Assembly: GCF_047553015.1 (NCBI RefSeq)
Contig: NZ_CP180212.1
Location: forward strand, 1,178,001 to 1,242,000
Reading direction: 5' to 3'
DNA: 64,000 nucleotides
DNA from: Carnobacterium_A sp047553015
Lineage (GTDB): Bacteria; Bacillota; Bacilli; Lactobacillales; Carnobacteriaceae
Shown here: piece by piece, positions 1 through 8,718 of the stretch
Numbering within the stretch: position 1 is the stretch's first letter
How the letters are laid out: each line of letters starts with the position of its first letter
The notes under the pieces: generated by a model
What the model saw: only the letters and a program-made list of their open reading frames with translations
The model's database searches: none
Told to the model about the DNA's origin: nothing
Position numbers and translations under genes: made by a program

Positions 1-1078
1 AAAGATGGAAGATTTCATTTCTTTGAAAGATATAAAGATCCATATTCTGAAAAAAATAAAACGAAGTCAACTATACTAACAAGTAATTCTCCTCAAGCTC
101 GTAAGAAAGCCCAAAGACTTCTAGATGACAAAATAGCCATCGCTCTCGATGAAAGAGAACAGCAACTCATAACTCCATGAAGCCTGTAAAGAATGGCACA
201 ACGCTCATATGCGCTCATTAAGACCATCTTCTATCGTGGTTTATGAATCTGTAAAAAAACATATTTTAATTTATGTAGATAATGATATATTAATTAGCAA
301 AATTGACGCTAAGTATCTTCAGAAGTTTTTTAATCAGTTAGATTATTCTGATCAGTATGTATCTACTTTTAAATCTACTTTAGGATTACTTTTTAAATAC
401 GCTTATCAGATGGAATACATTGATAAAAATCCATTAGATAGTGTTGTATTAGTGAAGAAGGCTAAAACATTAGCAGATATACAACGGATTGAGAATAAGT
501 TTTTAGAAAAAGAAGAAGTTGAGATTTTGTTAACTAAACTATATAGAAGGCCTTCTACTTATCGAACGGCTAGATTAGCCGAATTTATGTACCTAACAGG
601 CATGCGATTTGGCGAAGCAGTAATACTTAGGAAAGATGACTTCGACCTCTCAGGTAGGCTTGTTTCGATAACTGGCACCCTAGATAAAACGAATGGGTAT
701 AAGAAATCAAAAAAAGGTCCTACAAAAACGGCTAAATCAAATAGAAAACTTAGTTTAACAAAAAGAACAATTGAATTAGTTGAAAGAAGTGTTGGAGAAA
801 ACCATTTAGTTAGAGTTGATAGTAAGAAATATTTAAAAGGAAATTATATCTTTGTTACTAAAAGCGGAACCCCTATGCAAAACAATGCGTTTAATATAGC
901 GTCTCACATCTTTAGACACTCCCACATCTCCTTATTATCTGAAAAAGGAATACCTATAAAAGCAATCATGGGTCGTGTTGGCCATGAGGATGCAGATATT
1001 ACAAATCGTATCTATACTCATGTCACAAGTTCGATGAAAACGAACATAATTGAGCAACTTGAAGCTAGTGGTTTATAA
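1..1078 (+). pseudogene. Tyrosine recombinase (phage/ICE-type integrase), broken
   Basis: This is a remnant of a site-specific integrase of the kind carried by prophages and integrative elements. Bases 1-177 encode the N-terminal arm-binding region, open to the window edge, and end at a TGA at 178-180. The frame starting around 173 continues the same protein as a core-binding and catalytic domain to 1078, so a 1-bp gain or 2-bp loss lies near 170-175. All catalytic residues are visible: Arg in TGMRFGEA, the HIFRHSH box, GHEDAD, and the Tyr of RIYTH. The residues between NAFNIA and SHIFRHSH are about 15 short of relatives, indicating an internal in-frame deletion near 893-905. An internal ATG at 209 could give a 289-residue product lacking the arm domain. 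With both lesions it is probably inactive. Confidence 0.82.
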
Positions 1079-1081
1079 ATT

Positions 1082-1102
1082 TTTGCTAGTTATTTGCTAG
1101 TT
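1082..1102. repeat. Direct repeat TTTGCTAGTT x2 behind integrase
   Basis: The 10-mer TTTGCTAGTT occurs at 1082-1091 and 1093-1102, just after the integrase stop codon. Short repeated sites beside an integrase gene are often arm-type binding sites for the recombinase near attachment sites. That role is inferred only from position. Confidence 0.4.
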
Positions 1103-1127
1103 TTAACAATGTCTATATAAAATAACA

Positions 1128-1159
1128 GCTAGAACCCCTTATGTACCAAGGGTTCTAGC
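1128..1159 (-). terminator. Terminator of hup
   Basis: A perfect 10-bp stem (GCTAGAACCC at 1128-1137 with its complement at 1150-1159) lies just beyond the hup stop. On the minus strand it is followed by the moderately T-rich tail TGTTATTTTA. Confidence 0.65.
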
Positions 1160-1166
1160 GTTTGTG

Positions 1167-1442
1167 TTATTTAACTGCATCTTTAAGTGCTTTACCTGGT
1201 TTGAATGCCGGAACTTTGCTTGCAGCAATTTGGATTTCTTCCCCTGTTTGAGGGTTGCGTCCTTTGCGTGCAGCACGATCGCGAACTTCAAAGTTACCAA
1301 AACCAATAATTTGAACTTTCTCACCTTTGCTCAAAGTTGTTTGGATTGTTTCGAAGACAGCTTCTACTGCTGCAGTTGCATCTTTTTTAGTCAAACCTGT
1401 TGAAGTTGCTACGTTTTCGATTAACTCTGCTTTGTTAGCCAT
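1167..1442 (-). CDS. hup: HU-family DNA-binding protein
   Basis: This 91-residue histone-like protein binds and bends DNA as a dimer and compacts the nucleoid. The HU signature GFGNFEVRDRAARKGRNPQT lies at residues 47-66, in the DNA-gripping beta arm, and the length is typical for the family. The start is the ATG at 1442, preceded by GAGGAGGTGAAATATAC; longer versions of the frame lack a ribosome binding site. It is transcribed alone, with its own promoter upstream and a hairpin terminator downstream. A decayed integrase ends 90 bp beyond its 3' end, so the hup 3' region may have been an integration site. Confidence 0.96.
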   Translation of the reverse strand: MANKAELIENVATSTGLTKKDATAAVEAVFETIQTTLSKGEKVQIIGFGNFEVRDRAARKGRNPQTGEEIQIAASKVPAFKPGKALKDAVK

Positions 1443-1499
1443 GTATATTTCACCTCCTCGAAAAGAAGAATAGTTGCTTTTTTTACGAAGCAAATAAAA

Positions 1500-1527
1500 A
1501 TCATAATATCATTTTTGAGTGGTCCAA
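1500..1527 (-). promoter_or_regulatory. Predicted hup promoter
   Basis: On the minus strand, TTGGAC (1522-1527), a 16-bp spacer and TATGAT (1500-1505) form a sigma-A-like promoter about 60 bp upstream of the hup start. Confidence 0.5.
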
Positions 1528-1734
1528 AAATGAAGATAGTCGAAATGCTGTTTTAGATGTTGCGATTTACATTTCATCTAAAAAGATATCATACAAATAC
1601 TGTTACTGCAATGATTTTAATCTATTTCTTGCTATTTTAGTAGCTTTTTTACATAAAACAGATTATTGTTTGTAACACCATGATAAATATGTTAAAATAT
1701 CCCATTTCGCTTTTTCATTTCTTCTTTTTAGCCA

Positions 1735-3048
1735 TTATTTTCTTTGACGTGTAAGGATTCGTATAGGCGTTCCTTCAAAAACAAAAGTATCTCTTATTCG
1801 ATTTTCTAAGAAACGTGAATAAGAAAAATGCATCATCTCAGGATCGTTTACGAATACAACAAATGTTGGTGGCTTGATTGCTACTTGTGTTGCGTAGAAA
1901 ATTCTCAATCTCTTACCTTTATCTGTTGGAGTAGGATTCATCGCTACAGCATCTAAAATCACATCGTTTAAAACAGATGATTGAATACGTAAACGTTGAT
2001 TTTCACTTACTCGTTTAATCATTTCAGGTAATTTGTTTAAGCGCTGTTTTGTAACTGCTGAAACAAATACGATTGGTGCATAGCTCAAATAAGCAAACTC
2101 GCTACGAATGTCTCTTTCAAAATCTTTAACGGTATTGTTGTCTTTATCAAGAGTATCCCACTTGTTTACAACAATGATAACTCCTTTACCTGCTTCATGT
2201 GCATAGCCGGCAACTTTTTTATCTTGCTCTCTTATACCTTCTTCAGCATTTAATACAACTAAAACAACATCTGAACGCTCGATTGCTCTAAGTGCTCTCA
2301 TGACGCTGTATTTTTCAGTTGATTCGTATACTTTACCACGTTTTCTCATTCCAGCTGTATCAATCATGACGAACTCTGTTCCTTCGTTATCTGTAAATTG
2401 TGTATCAATAGCATCACGAGTTGTTCCTGCTACACTTGATACAATAACGCGTTCTTCACCTAACATAGCATTGATAATAGAAGATTTACCAACATTTGGT
2501 CGGCCGATAAGACTGAATTTTATAACTGAGTCATCGTATTCTTCCTCTTCTTCTTCAGGGAAATGATTCACTGCTGCATCAAGTAAATCTCCGATACCCA
2601 ATCCATGACTTCCTGAAATAGGGTAAGGTTCGCCCAATCCAAGCGTATAAAAATCAAATATTTCTGCACGCATATCGGGATTATCTACTTTATTTACTGC
2701 TAATAGTACAGGTTTTTTTGTACGATATAAAATTTTCGCGACATTTTCATCTGCATCTGTGACGCTATCTCGACTATTTGTAATAAAGATAATCACGTCT
2801 GCTTCTTCCATTGCAATCTCTGCTTGGTATTTTATTTGATCAAGGAAAGGTTCGTCTCCTAAATCAATTCCGCCTGTATCAATCAAATTAAACTCTTTTC
2901 CTAACCATTCAGCTTGAGAGTAAATACGGTCTCTAGTTACTCCTGAAATATCTTCTACAATTGAAATACGTTCGCCTACGATTCGGTTAAAAATTGTTGA
3001 TTTTCCTACGTTTGGACGACCAACGATGGCGATAACTGGTTTTGCCAT
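1735..3048 (-). CDS. der: Ribosome biogenesis GTPase Der (EngA)
   Basis: Der is an essential double GTPase that acts in assembly of the 50S ribosomal subunit. The 437 residues hold two tandem G domains. The first has GRPNVGKS at 10-17, DTGG at 57-60 and NKVD at 119-122. The second repeats GRPNVGKS at 182-189 with a DTAG motif after it. A C-terminal KH-like domain fills roughly 350-437. An acidic run (residues about 165-173) links the two G domains. The ATG at 3048 follows an AGAAGGAGG site. The gene lies between rpsA and hup in the same order as in Bacillus, and the rpsA terminator just upstream suggests it has its own promoter. Confidence 0.97.
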   Translation of the reverse strand: MAKPVIAIVGRPNVGKSTIFNRIVGERISIVEDISGVTRDRIYSQAEWLGKEFNLIDTGGIDLGDEPFLDQIKYQAEIAMEEADVIIFITNSRDSVTDADENVAKILYRTKKPVLLAVNKVDNPDMRAEIFDFYTLGLGEPYPISGSHGLGIGDLLDAAVNHFPEEEEEEYDDSVIKFSLIGRPNVGKSSIINAMLGEERVIVSSVAGTTRDAIDTQFTDNEGTEFVMIDTAGMRKRGKVYESTEKYSVMRALRAIERSDVVLVVLNAEEGIREQDKKVAGYAHEAGKGVIIVVNKWDTLDKDNNTVKDFERDIRSEFAYLSYAPIVFVSAVTKQRLNKLPEMIKRVSENQRLRIQSSVLNDVILDAVAMNPTPTDKGKRLRIFYATQVAIKPPTFVVFVNDPEMMHFSYSRFLENRIRDTFVFEGTPIRILTRQRK

Positions 3049-3180
3049 TGCTTTAGCCTCCTTCTAATTAATTTCTTATTTCTTTAGTTAGTTTATAGAA
3101 CAAAGCTTGAATTTGCAAGCTTTTGCTTAATAAAACCGCTTTAACGAGTAAACTTCGTCTTTTATTCTTACTTTCAAGCA

Positions 3181-3220
3181 AATAAAGACAGGCGGCTAAA
3201 GAGTGCCACCTGTCTTTATT
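3181..3220. terminator. Terminator of rpsA
   Basis: A 12-bp outer stem (AATAAAGACAGG at 3181-3192 with 3209-3220) plus inner pairs form a strong hairpin 20 bp past the rpsA stop. AT-rich flanks on both sides make it potentially bidirectional. Confidence 0.8.
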
Positions 3221-3242
3221 TTTTATCTAAACTAATTTAGTT

Positions 3243-4466
3243 TTAATCAGTATCTTCTTCATCGGAAGTAATATCAGAAAGTTGGTCTCCAAGAATATCT
3301 CCTATAGTAAATCCTGAATCCATTTCTGGCATCTCGTACTTTTCTTCTTGAGGTTTTGATTGTTGTTGTGGTTTGTCTTCTAGTGCCTTAATACTTAACG
3401 ATAAACGTTGATCTTCAGTATTTAAATCAAGCACTTTAACTTTAATCTCTTGGCCTTCACTCAACACTTCGTGAGGTGTGGCAATATGATTGTGAGAAAT
3501 TTGAGAGATGTGAACAAGTCCCTCTACGCCTGGATAAACTTCAACGAAGGCCCCGAAACTGGTTAATCGCTTAACCTTGCCATCTAAAACAGTATCGACT
3601 CCTGCACGGTCTTCAATGTCATCCCAAGGTCCAGGTAACGTATCTTTGATAGATAATGAGATACGACCAGCCTCTTCGTCAACAGAAAGAATTTTCACAT
3701 CAACTTCTTGTCCTACTGATAAGATATCTGCTGGATTTTTAACATGATCATAAGAAATTTGAGAAATATGAACCAATCCGTCAACTCCACCCAAATCAAT
3801 GAAAGCGCCAAAGTTTGTTAAGCGAGCAACTTTACCTTTAACAGTATCGTTTTCTTTCAATTCTTGCATCACTTTCTTTTTATTTAAATCACTTTCAGCT
3901 TGTAAAACAGCTTTATGTGATAAAATTAAACGATTTTCACTAGGCTCTATTTCCATAATTTTGAATGCCATAATTTTTCCTTTGTATTCTGAAAAATCAT
4001 CAACAAACTGAATGTCTACCATTGAGGCTGGTACAAATCCTCTAACACCTGCATCAACAACTAGTCCACCCTTAACAACTTCTTTTACTGGAGCTTCAAT
4101 AATTGTTCCAGCTTCAAAGTCTTTTTGAATTTTCTCCCATACTTGTTTAGCATCAATACGACGTTTAGAAAGTAAAAAGCTACCATTTTCTTTTTCTTTA
4201 ATTTCTTTGATGACAACTAAGTCAACAATATCACCAACATTTACAATTTCTGTAACGTCTTCAAAAGGTGCGGCAGATAGCTCGTTGTTAGGAATAACGC
4301 CTTCTACACCTCCACCAAGAATGCCAACAATTGCTTGTTTGTTATCTTGAATTTTCAAAATTTCCCCTTGAACAGTATCACCAATGTGAATTTCTTGCAC
4401 ACTATCTAAAGCTTCCAACATTGATTCTTGTTCCGATTCTTCGTTTTTGTCTTTTTGATCTGTCAT
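3243..4466 (-). CDS. rpsA: 30S ribosomal protein S1 (short Gram-positive form)
   Basis: This RNA-binding protein is associated with the 30S subunit and translation initiation. The 407 residues contain four S1 OB-fold repeats at about 28-102, 118-185, 206-274 and 292-361; the last two are closest to consensus (each has FGAF and GLVHISQIS). The tail (365-407) is acidic and low-complexity. Four repeats rather than the six of E. coli S1 is usual in Firmicutes, where the role on the ribosome is less clear. The ATG at 4466 follows AGGAGG. The gene sits downstream of cmk, as in Bacillus (cmk-ypfD), across a 176-bp gap that likely holds its own promoter. Confidence 0.95.
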   Translation of the reverse strand: MTDQKDKNEESEQESMLEALDSVQEIHIGDTVQGEILKIQDNKQAIVGILGGGVEGVIPNNELSAAPFEDVTEIVNVGDIVDLVVIKEIKEKENGSFLLSKRRIDAKQVWEKIQKDFEAGTIIEAPVKEVVKGGLVVDAGVRGFVPASMVDIQFVDDFSEYKGKIMAFKIMEIEPSENRLILSHKAVLQAESDLNKKKVMQELKENDTVKGKVARLTNFGAFIDLGGVDGLVHISQISYDHVKNPADILSVGQEVDVKILSVDEEAGRISLSIKDTLPGPWDDIEDRAGVDTVLDGKVKRLTSFGAFVEVYPGVEGLVHISQISHNHIATPHEVLSEGQEIKVKVLDLNTEDQRLSLSIKALEDKPQQQSKPQEEKYEMPEMDSGFTIGDILGDQLSDITSDEEDTD

Positions 4467-4642
4467 GTTATTGTCCTCCTAATTTAGCCAATTAACTCTT
4501 TCTTATTCCATTTTACCCAATATCATCAAAAAATGCCAGAATAAGGCCTACAAAATAGATTTATCGCTTATTTTCATAAGTTTTTTCCAGAAATTATCTA
4601 TATTATCTTATTGGTCACTGATTCTAAGAGAGAAAAGACGAT

Positions 4643-5317
4643 TTAATTATTTTTTAAACTAACAACTTCTTTAATTTTCCCAATAACTTGTTGAATATTT
4701 AAGCTAGTTGTATCCAATAAAACAGCATCTTCTGCTTTTGTTAAAGGAGACGTTTCTCTGTGAGAGTCTTTGTAGTCACGATCTGAAATTTCTTTTTTTA
4801 ATTGGTCTAAAGGAGTGTCAATACCATTTAGTTTATTTTCTTTGTATCGTCTTTGAGCTCTTTCTTCAACACTTGCGATTAGAAAAATTTTCACTTCAGC
4901 TTGAGGTAAGACGGTGGTCCCTATGTCACGGCCATCCATGACGACTCCACCTTTATCTGCTATTTTTTGTTGTCTTTTTACTAATTCTTTTCTAACATGA
5001 CTGTGTGCAGCCACTACAGAAACAGAATTTGTTACGTCAGGTTGACGAATAGCCTCTGTCACTTCTGTATTATTTAAGTAAACTTTTTGACTGTTTTCAT
5101 TAGGTTCAAAGGAGATAGTACTTTCTTCTAATAAAACAATCAAAGCTTCTTCGTCTTCTAAATTTATTCCTCTTTGTAAAGCTTCATACGTTAATGCACG
5201 ATACATTGCACCAGTGTCACAATAAACATAGCCTAGTTCATTTGCTAATAGTTTAGCTACCGTACTTTTTCCAGCAGAAGCTGGTCCATCAATCGCAATC
5301 ATCATTTTATTTGTCAT
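4643..5317 (-). CDS. cmk: Cytidylate kinase
   Basis: The enzyme phosphorylates CMP and dCMP to the diphosphates with ATP, in pyrimidine salvage and recycling. The P-loop GPASAGKST is at residues 11-19, followed by the substrate-binding CDTGAMYRALT segment and the GRDIGTTVLP motif typical of the family. The length (224 residues) is normal. I start at the ATG at 5317, behind AGAAGG; a TTG two codons upstream is an alternative. The gene follows the LysM-protein terminator, so it is probably transcribed from its own promoter and not as part of an operon with that gene. Confidence 0.95.
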   Translation of the reverse strand: MTNKMMIAIDGPASAGKSTVAKLLANELGYVYCDTGAMYRALTYEALQRGINLEDEEALIVLLEESTISFEPNENSQKVYLNNTEVTEAIRQPDVTNSVSVVAAHSHVRKELVKRQQKIADKGGVVMDGRDIGTTVLPQAEVKIFLIASVEERAQRRYKENKLNGIDTPLDQLKKEISDRDYKDSHRETSPLTKAEDAVLLDTTSLNIQQVIGKIKEVVSLKNN

Positions 5318-5353
5318 TCTCAAAACTACCTTCTTTCTATTTTCAAAACAAAA

Positions 5354-5369
5354 ACCGTCCTAAGACGGT
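5354..5369 (-). terminator. Terminator of LysM gene
   Basis: A 6-bp GC-rich stem (ACCGTC/GACGGT) with a CTAA-type loop is followed on the minus strand by TTTTGTTTTG. It lies between the LysM gene and cmk. Confidence 0.75.
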
Positions 5370-5394
5370 CTTTAGTTAATTAAAATATGCACTT

Positions 5395-6018
5395 TTATTT
5401 TATTTTTAATGTTGTCCCAACAGTTACACTATCATTCGTTAAACCATTTAATTCTTTTAATTGAGCAGTTGTCATTCCATTATTTAATGCAATTCGATAA
5501 AGATTATCTCCTGCAACAACGGTATAAGTCTTGGTGGTTTCTTCTACAATAGGCTCTGTTACTTCGGGTTCTGGAGTGACTGGAGTGACTGGAACAGCTG
5601 GAGCAACTGATTCTGCAACCACTGGCTTTTCTTCTACTGGTGCAGGCTGTTCAGGTGCTTTTTCACTACCTTCTTCTGTTGATACAGCTGTAGCCGGTTT
5701 TTCAGAAGCAGAATCTTTTTTTTCAGAACTGACCTTTTCTTCACTATTGCTACTTTTTGTAATGCTTACCTCATCTTCATTAGCTTTAAATCCTTCTTCA
5801 TCATTACGCCCATTCAAAATAAACAGATAAGTAGCTGTTGGCAATATGATTAGCAACGCCAAGAAAATGATAAGAGACGTAACTACTGGAGAAATTCCCC
5901 CTTCAGCTTTTTTTCTAGCTCCTCTTAAAGAGTTATCTTTTTCATCTTCTTCATTATTCTTAAATTTACGTGACCAAACCTCATTGTCTTTATTATTTTC
6001 AGAATCTTTTTTAGACAT
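5395..6018 (-). CDS. LysM-domain membrane protein (YpbE-like)
   Basis: This is a predicted single-pass membrane protein of 207 residues. Residues 1-44 are charged and likely cytoplasmic, 45-67 form one hydrophobic membrane helix, and 70-160 are a Glu/Pro/Ser/Val-rich linker that would span the wall. A LysM domain (164-207, TYTVVAGDNLYRIA) would hold peptidoglycan. No catalytic domain is present, so an anchoring or scaffolding role is an inference. The gene lies between recQ and cmk, as ypbE lies next to recS in Bacillus. The ATG at 6018 follows an AGGAGG site. Confidence 0.85.
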   Translation of the reverse strand: MSKKDSENNKDNEVWSRKFKNNEEDEKDNSLRGARKKAEGGISPVVTSLIIFLALLIILPTATYLFILNGRNDEEGFKANEDEVSITKSSNSEEKVSSEKKDSASEKPATAVSTEEGSEKAPEQPAPVEEKPVVAESVAPAVPVTPVTPEPEVTEPIVEETTKTYTVVAGDNLYRIALNNGMTTAQLKELNGLTNDSVTVGTTLKIK

Positions 6019-6080
6019 AAAGTACTCCTCCTAAATATATTAGATTTTATTGTACCATAACTTAAAGAAGCTTGTCTTCT

Positions 6081-7526
6081 TTATTCCCGTAGTAAAAATA
6101 ACTTTTCTATCTTTTCTTTCCAGCTTTGTGAGGTAGAAGAATGAGTTGGTTTTTCTTTCTCTTCTACTCTATCATAAAACTCTTGATTCAAGCCACAACT
6201 AGAACAACAAAAGAGTGGTTTCTTCTTTATTTTCTCATTAAAGTAATGAAGAAGAAAACTTCTTTTACAATCAGTTGTCTGACTATAGTTCACCATATAC
6301 TCTAATTGACGATCTTTTTGACGTTCCCTACTCAGTATTTGAGATCTAGCTTGAGCAATCGGTGTCCCGGATGACAGATAATTTTCTAATAGCAGCAGTT
6401 GGGTTTCACTACAACTTCCTTCAGGTATTTTTTTATAACGATAAGCGTATTCTAACATTGCATTATTCGGTAAACTTTGTTCTTGTAGTCTTTTTTGCAG
6501 GAATTGATCGCCAGCTTCAAAAAGCAATACTGCGATACTCTGCTGTCCGTCTCGACCACACCTACCTACTTCTTGTAAATAAGACTCTACACTAGCAGGC
6601 ATGTGATAATGAATGACAAATCGGATGTTTTCTTTATTAATTCCCATTCCAAAAGCACTCGTTGCACAGATAAGATCAATTTCATTTTGGATAAATTGTT
6701 GCTGTATTTTAATTTTATCTTCATTCATAATATCCGAATGGTAGCTCTCGACAGGATAATGTGTTTCTTCTTTTAACCATAAAGCTATTTGATCTGCTTT
6801 TTTCTTGCTTGAAAAATAAATAATACCAGGTTTAGCTAACTTTTTAATTTGATTCAATAATTGTTCATCTTTATCATGAAAACAACTAACTGTTGTTAAG
6901 GCGATATTAGGACGATCAACAGAGTACAACACTTGAATCGTTTTATCTTCTTCTAAAAATAAGGATGCTAAAATTTCTTCACGAACAACTTCCGTAGCTG
7001 TTGCTGTTAAAGCCATTGTTAAAGGATTATTTAATTCTTTACGGACCAGTCCTAATCCTAAGTATTCTAGCCTGAAGTCCATTCCCCATTGAGAAATACA
7101 GTGAGCTTCGTCAATAGCAAGCATGCTAATCTTTACTGTCTTAAGTTTAGCTAATACATAGTTTTGTTGCAACATCTCTGGTGATAAAAAAATAAATTTA
7201 TAGTCAGTTAAATGTGACATAACCCATTTTCTTTCTTCACTACTCATTAAACTATTTAATGCAGTAACTCTCTTTTCTCCCATCCGCTTCATCTGATCAA
7301 CTTGATCTTGCATCAATGATAGCAAAGGCGAAACAATCAAAACAATTCCATCTAAACAGTATCCAGTTATTTGATAGCAAATCGATTTACCTGTCCCTGT
7401 TGGCAACATCACTAGCGTATCTTTTCCATCTAAAGCGGCTAAGATAGCTTCTTCTTGCCCTTCGCGAAAATCAGTGTAACCATACTGATGAAGTAAAATA
7501 TCTTTAATTTTTTCCTCATTCGTCAC
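6081..7526 (-). CDS. recQ: RecQ-family ATP-dependent DNA helicase (RecS-like)
   Basis: This 3'-5' superfamily 2 DNA helicase is predicted to act in recombinational repair. Walker A PTGTGKS is at 42-48 and the DEAH box at 139-142. The HYHMPASVESYLQEVGRCGRDG segment is motif VI. Near the C-terminus a Cys cluster (C-K-R-S...FCCSSCG) is the RecQ zinc-binding element. The protein stops soon after it at 481 residues, with no HRDC domain, like the short B. subtilis RecS. The start is GTG at 7526 behind AAAGGA; no in-frame ATG fits. It overlaps the upstream ypbB-like gene by 11 bp, which implies translational coupling. Confidence 0.92.
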   Translation of the reverse strand: MTNEEKIKDILLHQYGYTDFREGQEEAILAALDGKDTLVMLPTGTGKSICYQITGYCLDGIVLIVSPLLSLMQDQVDQMKRMGEKRVTALNSLMSSEERKWVMSHLTDYKFIFLSPEMLQQNYVLAKLKTVKISMLAIDEAHCISQWGMDFRLEYLGLGLVRKELNNPLTMALTATATEVVREEILASLFLEEDKTIQVLYSVDRPNIALTTVSCFHDKDEQLLNQIKKLAKPGIIYFSSKKKADQIALWLKEETHYPVESYHSDIMNEDKIKIQQQFIQNEIDLICATSAFGMGINKENIRFVIHYHMPASVESYLQEVGRCGRDGQQSIAVLLFEAGDQFLQKRLQEQSLPNNAMLEYAYRYKKIPEGSCSETQLLLLENYLSSGTPIAQARSQILSRERQKDRQLEYMVNYSQTTDCKRSFLLHYFNEKIKKKPLFCCSSCGLNQEFYDRVEEKEKPTHSSTSQSWKEKIEKLFLLRE

Positions 7527-8586
7527 TATTTCGATTCCTTTCTATTTGAGCTAGACGGAACCATAAAAAAAGGACTTCCGGCTTTTTTTCAAGCATTTCT
7601 TGATATGTAAGAGCAGGCACTTCTTTTAGTAGTTGCTTGATTTCCTTAAATTTATCTACTGGTAAAATTGTCGATAAATCAAATAGAGGATCCATAATAC
7701 TTATTTCAATAACGTGCTCATTAATTGTGCTTGGTTTCAATTGACGATGTTTTATCGTATCTTCAAGTGAATAGCCCGCTAATAAATAGTGTTTTGTTAA
7801 GAGTGCACTCTTTGTTGTCCCCTCATAAGTTTGTATCATCTCTTTATAAATCGAGGAAAACAAAGGTGTTTTTTCAGGATAATGGTCTATTATTTTCCCG
7901 ATACAAGCTAGTGAATCAAGGATTATTAAATGAACCTCAATCGCTTCTTTTCTGTGTGCTTCGGCTAATTGTTTTTGAGTTTTGCCTGTCTTATTATGAC
8001 CAGATAAATTATCTGCTAGGATTTCAGCATATAGTAGAGGCAGTTCACTCAGAATTAAAATCCATTCATTGCCAAAGGCTACTGCTAATTCTTGTTTATT
8101 CGCATTGTTATTTTTAAGCCACTGTTTGAGCCACTGTTGTTTTTCCCATTCTTTTTCAATTGGCGTATACTGTTTATTTTTATATCTAACCTCAGATAAA
8201 ACTTGCGTAATCAATTGAATTGTACGCCAAAAATGTATCAGTGCAAGACCATCTTGAAGGTAATTTAACTGTTTAGGATAATGATGCTGATCAAAAAATA
8301 GAGTCCACTCTTTTTCTCCACTATTTGATAAGACAAACTCCTCTTTTTCTTTTGATTGTGAAAGGTAGTTCAAATGAACTAATTTATCTATACCTTTATT
8401 AAATTGACTACGTTTTAATTTTGGAAATAAAGCAAAAAAATAGGTTAAATCATATTTTTCAGCACCATAAAGGATGGAAGCTGTTTTTTTACCAGTAAGA
8501 ATATGATAAATAGTAGATATTTTTTTTGACTGTTTTTTTGAAAATAGGGATAAATAAAAATAATCAAGATAAGATAAACTATTCAA
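7516..8586 (-). CDS. YpbB-like helix-turn-helix protein
   Basis: This 356-residue soluble protein has no recognised enzyme domain. A helix-turn-helix-like segment lies near residues 262-295 (GYSLEDTIKHRQLKPSTINE), a feature of the YpbB family encoded just upstream of recS in Bacillus. The rest is predicted mostly helical. The start is TTG at 8586 behind AAAGGGG, since a nearby ATG frame closes at once. It overlaps recQ by 11 bp, so the two are probably co-expressed. A function with the helicase is likely but unproven; I would not assign one. Confidence 0.8.
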   Translation of the reverse strand: MNSLSYLDYFYLSLFSKKQSKKISTIYHILTGKKTASILYGAEKYDLTYFFALFPKLKRSQFNKGIDKLVHLNYLSQSKEKEEFVLSNSGEKEWTLFFDQHHYPKQLNYLQDGLALIHFWRTIQLITQVLSEVRYKNKQYTPIEKEWEKQQWLKQWLKNNNANKQELAVAFGNEWILILSELPLLYAEILADNLSGHNKTGKTQKQLAEAHRKEAIEVHLIILDSLACIGKIIDHYPEKTPLFSSIYKEMIQTYEGTTKSALLTKHYLLAGYSLEDTIKHRQLKPSTINEHVIEISIMDPLFDLSTILPVDKFKEIKQLLKEVPALTYQEMLEKKPEVLFLWFRLAQIERNRNSDE

Positions 8587-8681
8587 AACAGCATAACCCC
8601 TTTCTAGTACTCTTTTAGTACACGTTTAATATACCAAAAAATAGCCAAAAATTCCTTAAAAATCTATTTAAAGTAAAGAAA

Positions 8682-8714
8682 AAAATGATTTCGTAAAAGA
8701 TACGAAACCATTTT
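8682..8714 (-). terminator. Terminator of ribU
   Basis: The stem AAAATG-TTTCGTA / TACGAAA-CATTTT with a single mismatch is followed on the minus strand by TTTTTTTC, right after the ribU stop. Confidence 0.85.
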
Positions 8715-8718
8715 CTTA

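Noticed and set aside
5531..5830. 99-codon frame opposite the LysM gene
   Set aside because: It mirrors the repetitive Pro/Glu/Val linker of the LysM protein; low complexity gives a long antisense frame.
7725..8117. 130-codon frame opposite the ypbB-like gene
   Set aside because: Antisense shadow without a ribosome site or known domain.
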